NCBI GenBank assembly: GCA_948482865.1
Contig: CAOMHR010000085.1
Coordinates: 1 to 6,683 of the forward strand
Length of the DNA: 6,683 nucleotides
Direction: 5' to 3'
Origin: Christensenellaceae bacterium
GTDB lineage: Bacteria; Bacillota; Clostridia; Christensenellales; Borkfalkiaceae
Of the stretch, positions 6,187 to 6,683 are shown in pieces. The notes under the pieces were generated by a model that saw nothing but the letters and a program-made list of their open reading frames with translations, did no database searches and had not been told where the DNA came from. The position numbers were made by a program, and so were the translations under genes. How positions within the stretch are numbered: the first letter of the stretch is position 1; every line of letters starts with the position of its first letter.

Positions 6187-6683
6187 ATGTCAGACAAAAA
6201 TAACATTATGCCCAATAATCTTGACGCTGAGCAGGCGCTTTTGGGCTGTATGCTTATTGATAATGAAATACTTGCGGAAGTTTTGGAACAACTTGATAAA
6301 AATGATTTTTATCAGGAATCGCACCAATATATTTTATCCGCAATGAAAATGGTTTTTGCCGAGCGCAAACCTGTTGATATCGTCACTCTTTGCGACAGAT
6401 TGGAGAGCGATAAAAATCTTGAAAAAGCGGGCGGTATTTCATACGTTACCGAGCTTGCCCAGATTACTCCGTCGGCAGCAAATTTTAAATATTATCTTGA
6501 AATAATCAAGCGCGACAGCGTAAACAGAAGCCTTATACGCGCGGCGAGAGATATCGCCGAATTTGCTAAATCCGGCAGTGAAGCGGTCAAAGCAATTCAG
6601 TTTGCCGAGTCGAAGATTTACAATGTCTCTCGTTCAAACGATACGTCCACAATGAAGGATATCCGCGAAGGCAGCGGGATTGA
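6187..6683 (+). CDS. dnaB: Replicative DNA helicase DnaB (DnaC in Bacillus), N-terminal part, cut by the window end
   Basis: The first 165 codons of the hexameric replicative helicase, which unwinds DNA at the fork and is loaded with help from DnaD/DnaI-type proteins in Bacillota. The start of the helicase N-terminal domain is clear: PNNLDAEQALLGCMLIDNE (9-27), then DFYQESHQYILSAM, PVDIVTLCDRLE and GGISYVTELAQITPSAAN, followed by the helical hairpin and linker (EIIKRDSVNRSLIRAARDI). The RecA-like ATPase domain with the Walker motifs lies beyond the window, so completeness cannot be judged. The ATG is 6 nt after the pepF stop. GGGG at 6171-6174 inside the pepF end is 12 nt upstream, rather far for a ribosome site, so coupling to pepF is likely; a second in-frame ATG at 6208 is possible but would remove the first seven residues. 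Confidence 0.95.
   Translation, partial: MSDKNNIMPNNLDAEQALLGCMLIDNEILAEVLEQLDKNDFYQESHQYILSAMKMVFAERKPVDIVTLCDRLESDKNLEKAGGISYVTELAQITPSAANFKYYLEIIKRDSVNRSLIRAARDIAEFAKSGSEAVKAIQFAESKIYNVSRSNDTSTMKDIREGSGI

Overview
This is a gene-dense, AT-rich stretch of bacterial chromosome. It most likely comes from a low-GC Gram-positive bacterium (Bacillota, probably Clostridia-like and perhaps an uncultured gut lineage). The reasons are the DnaD-type primosome protein, which is confined mainly to Bacillota and their phages, the single-membrane-span type I signal peptidase, the AAAGGAG-type ribosome binding sites and the consensus-like vegetative promoters. There is no tRNA, rRNA, CRISPR array, insertion sequence or phage structural gene, so it reads as core chromosome.

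Layout: (1) Bases 1-138 hold the last 45 codons of a rightward gene for a small membrane protein (DUF4190-like). (2) A perfect 16-bp inverted repeat at 142-178 serves as a shared bidirectional terminator. It also contains the stop codon of the next gene, which points left. (3) Leftward, 173-1888 encodes an unusual replication protein. It has a DnaD-type N-terminal domain, what look like four successive DnaD/DnaB_2-like helical modules, and a C-terminal segment resembling the N-terminal, helicase-binding zinc domain of the DnaI/DnaC-type helicase loader. The loader's AAA+ ATPase is absent. (4) The gap at 1889-2049 contains two near-identical promoters (TTGATT-17-TATAAT) that face each other, one for each side. 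(5) Rightward from 2050 is a tightly packed gene run: a probable catalytically dead alpha/beta hydrolase with C-terminal beta-rich regions (2050-3726, TTG start), type I signal peptidase lepB (3731-4387), oligoendopeptidase F pepF (4405-6180), and the N-terminal part of the replicative helicase dnaB (6187 to the window end).

How the genes may work together: gaps of 4, 17 and 6 nt suggest that the hydrolase-like gene, lepB, pepF and dnaB share a transcript. LepB would cut signal peptides off exported proteins, and PepF could degrade short peptides in the cytosol. DnaB is the ring helicase that a DnaD/DnaI-type primosome loads. The leftward DnaD-loader chimera and the rightward dnaB therefore form a plausible functional pair, separated by about 4.3 kb. 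The features most worth following up are the DnaD-loader chimera, the active-site loss in the hydrolase, and the face-to-face promoter pair. Most other content is ordinary housekeeping.
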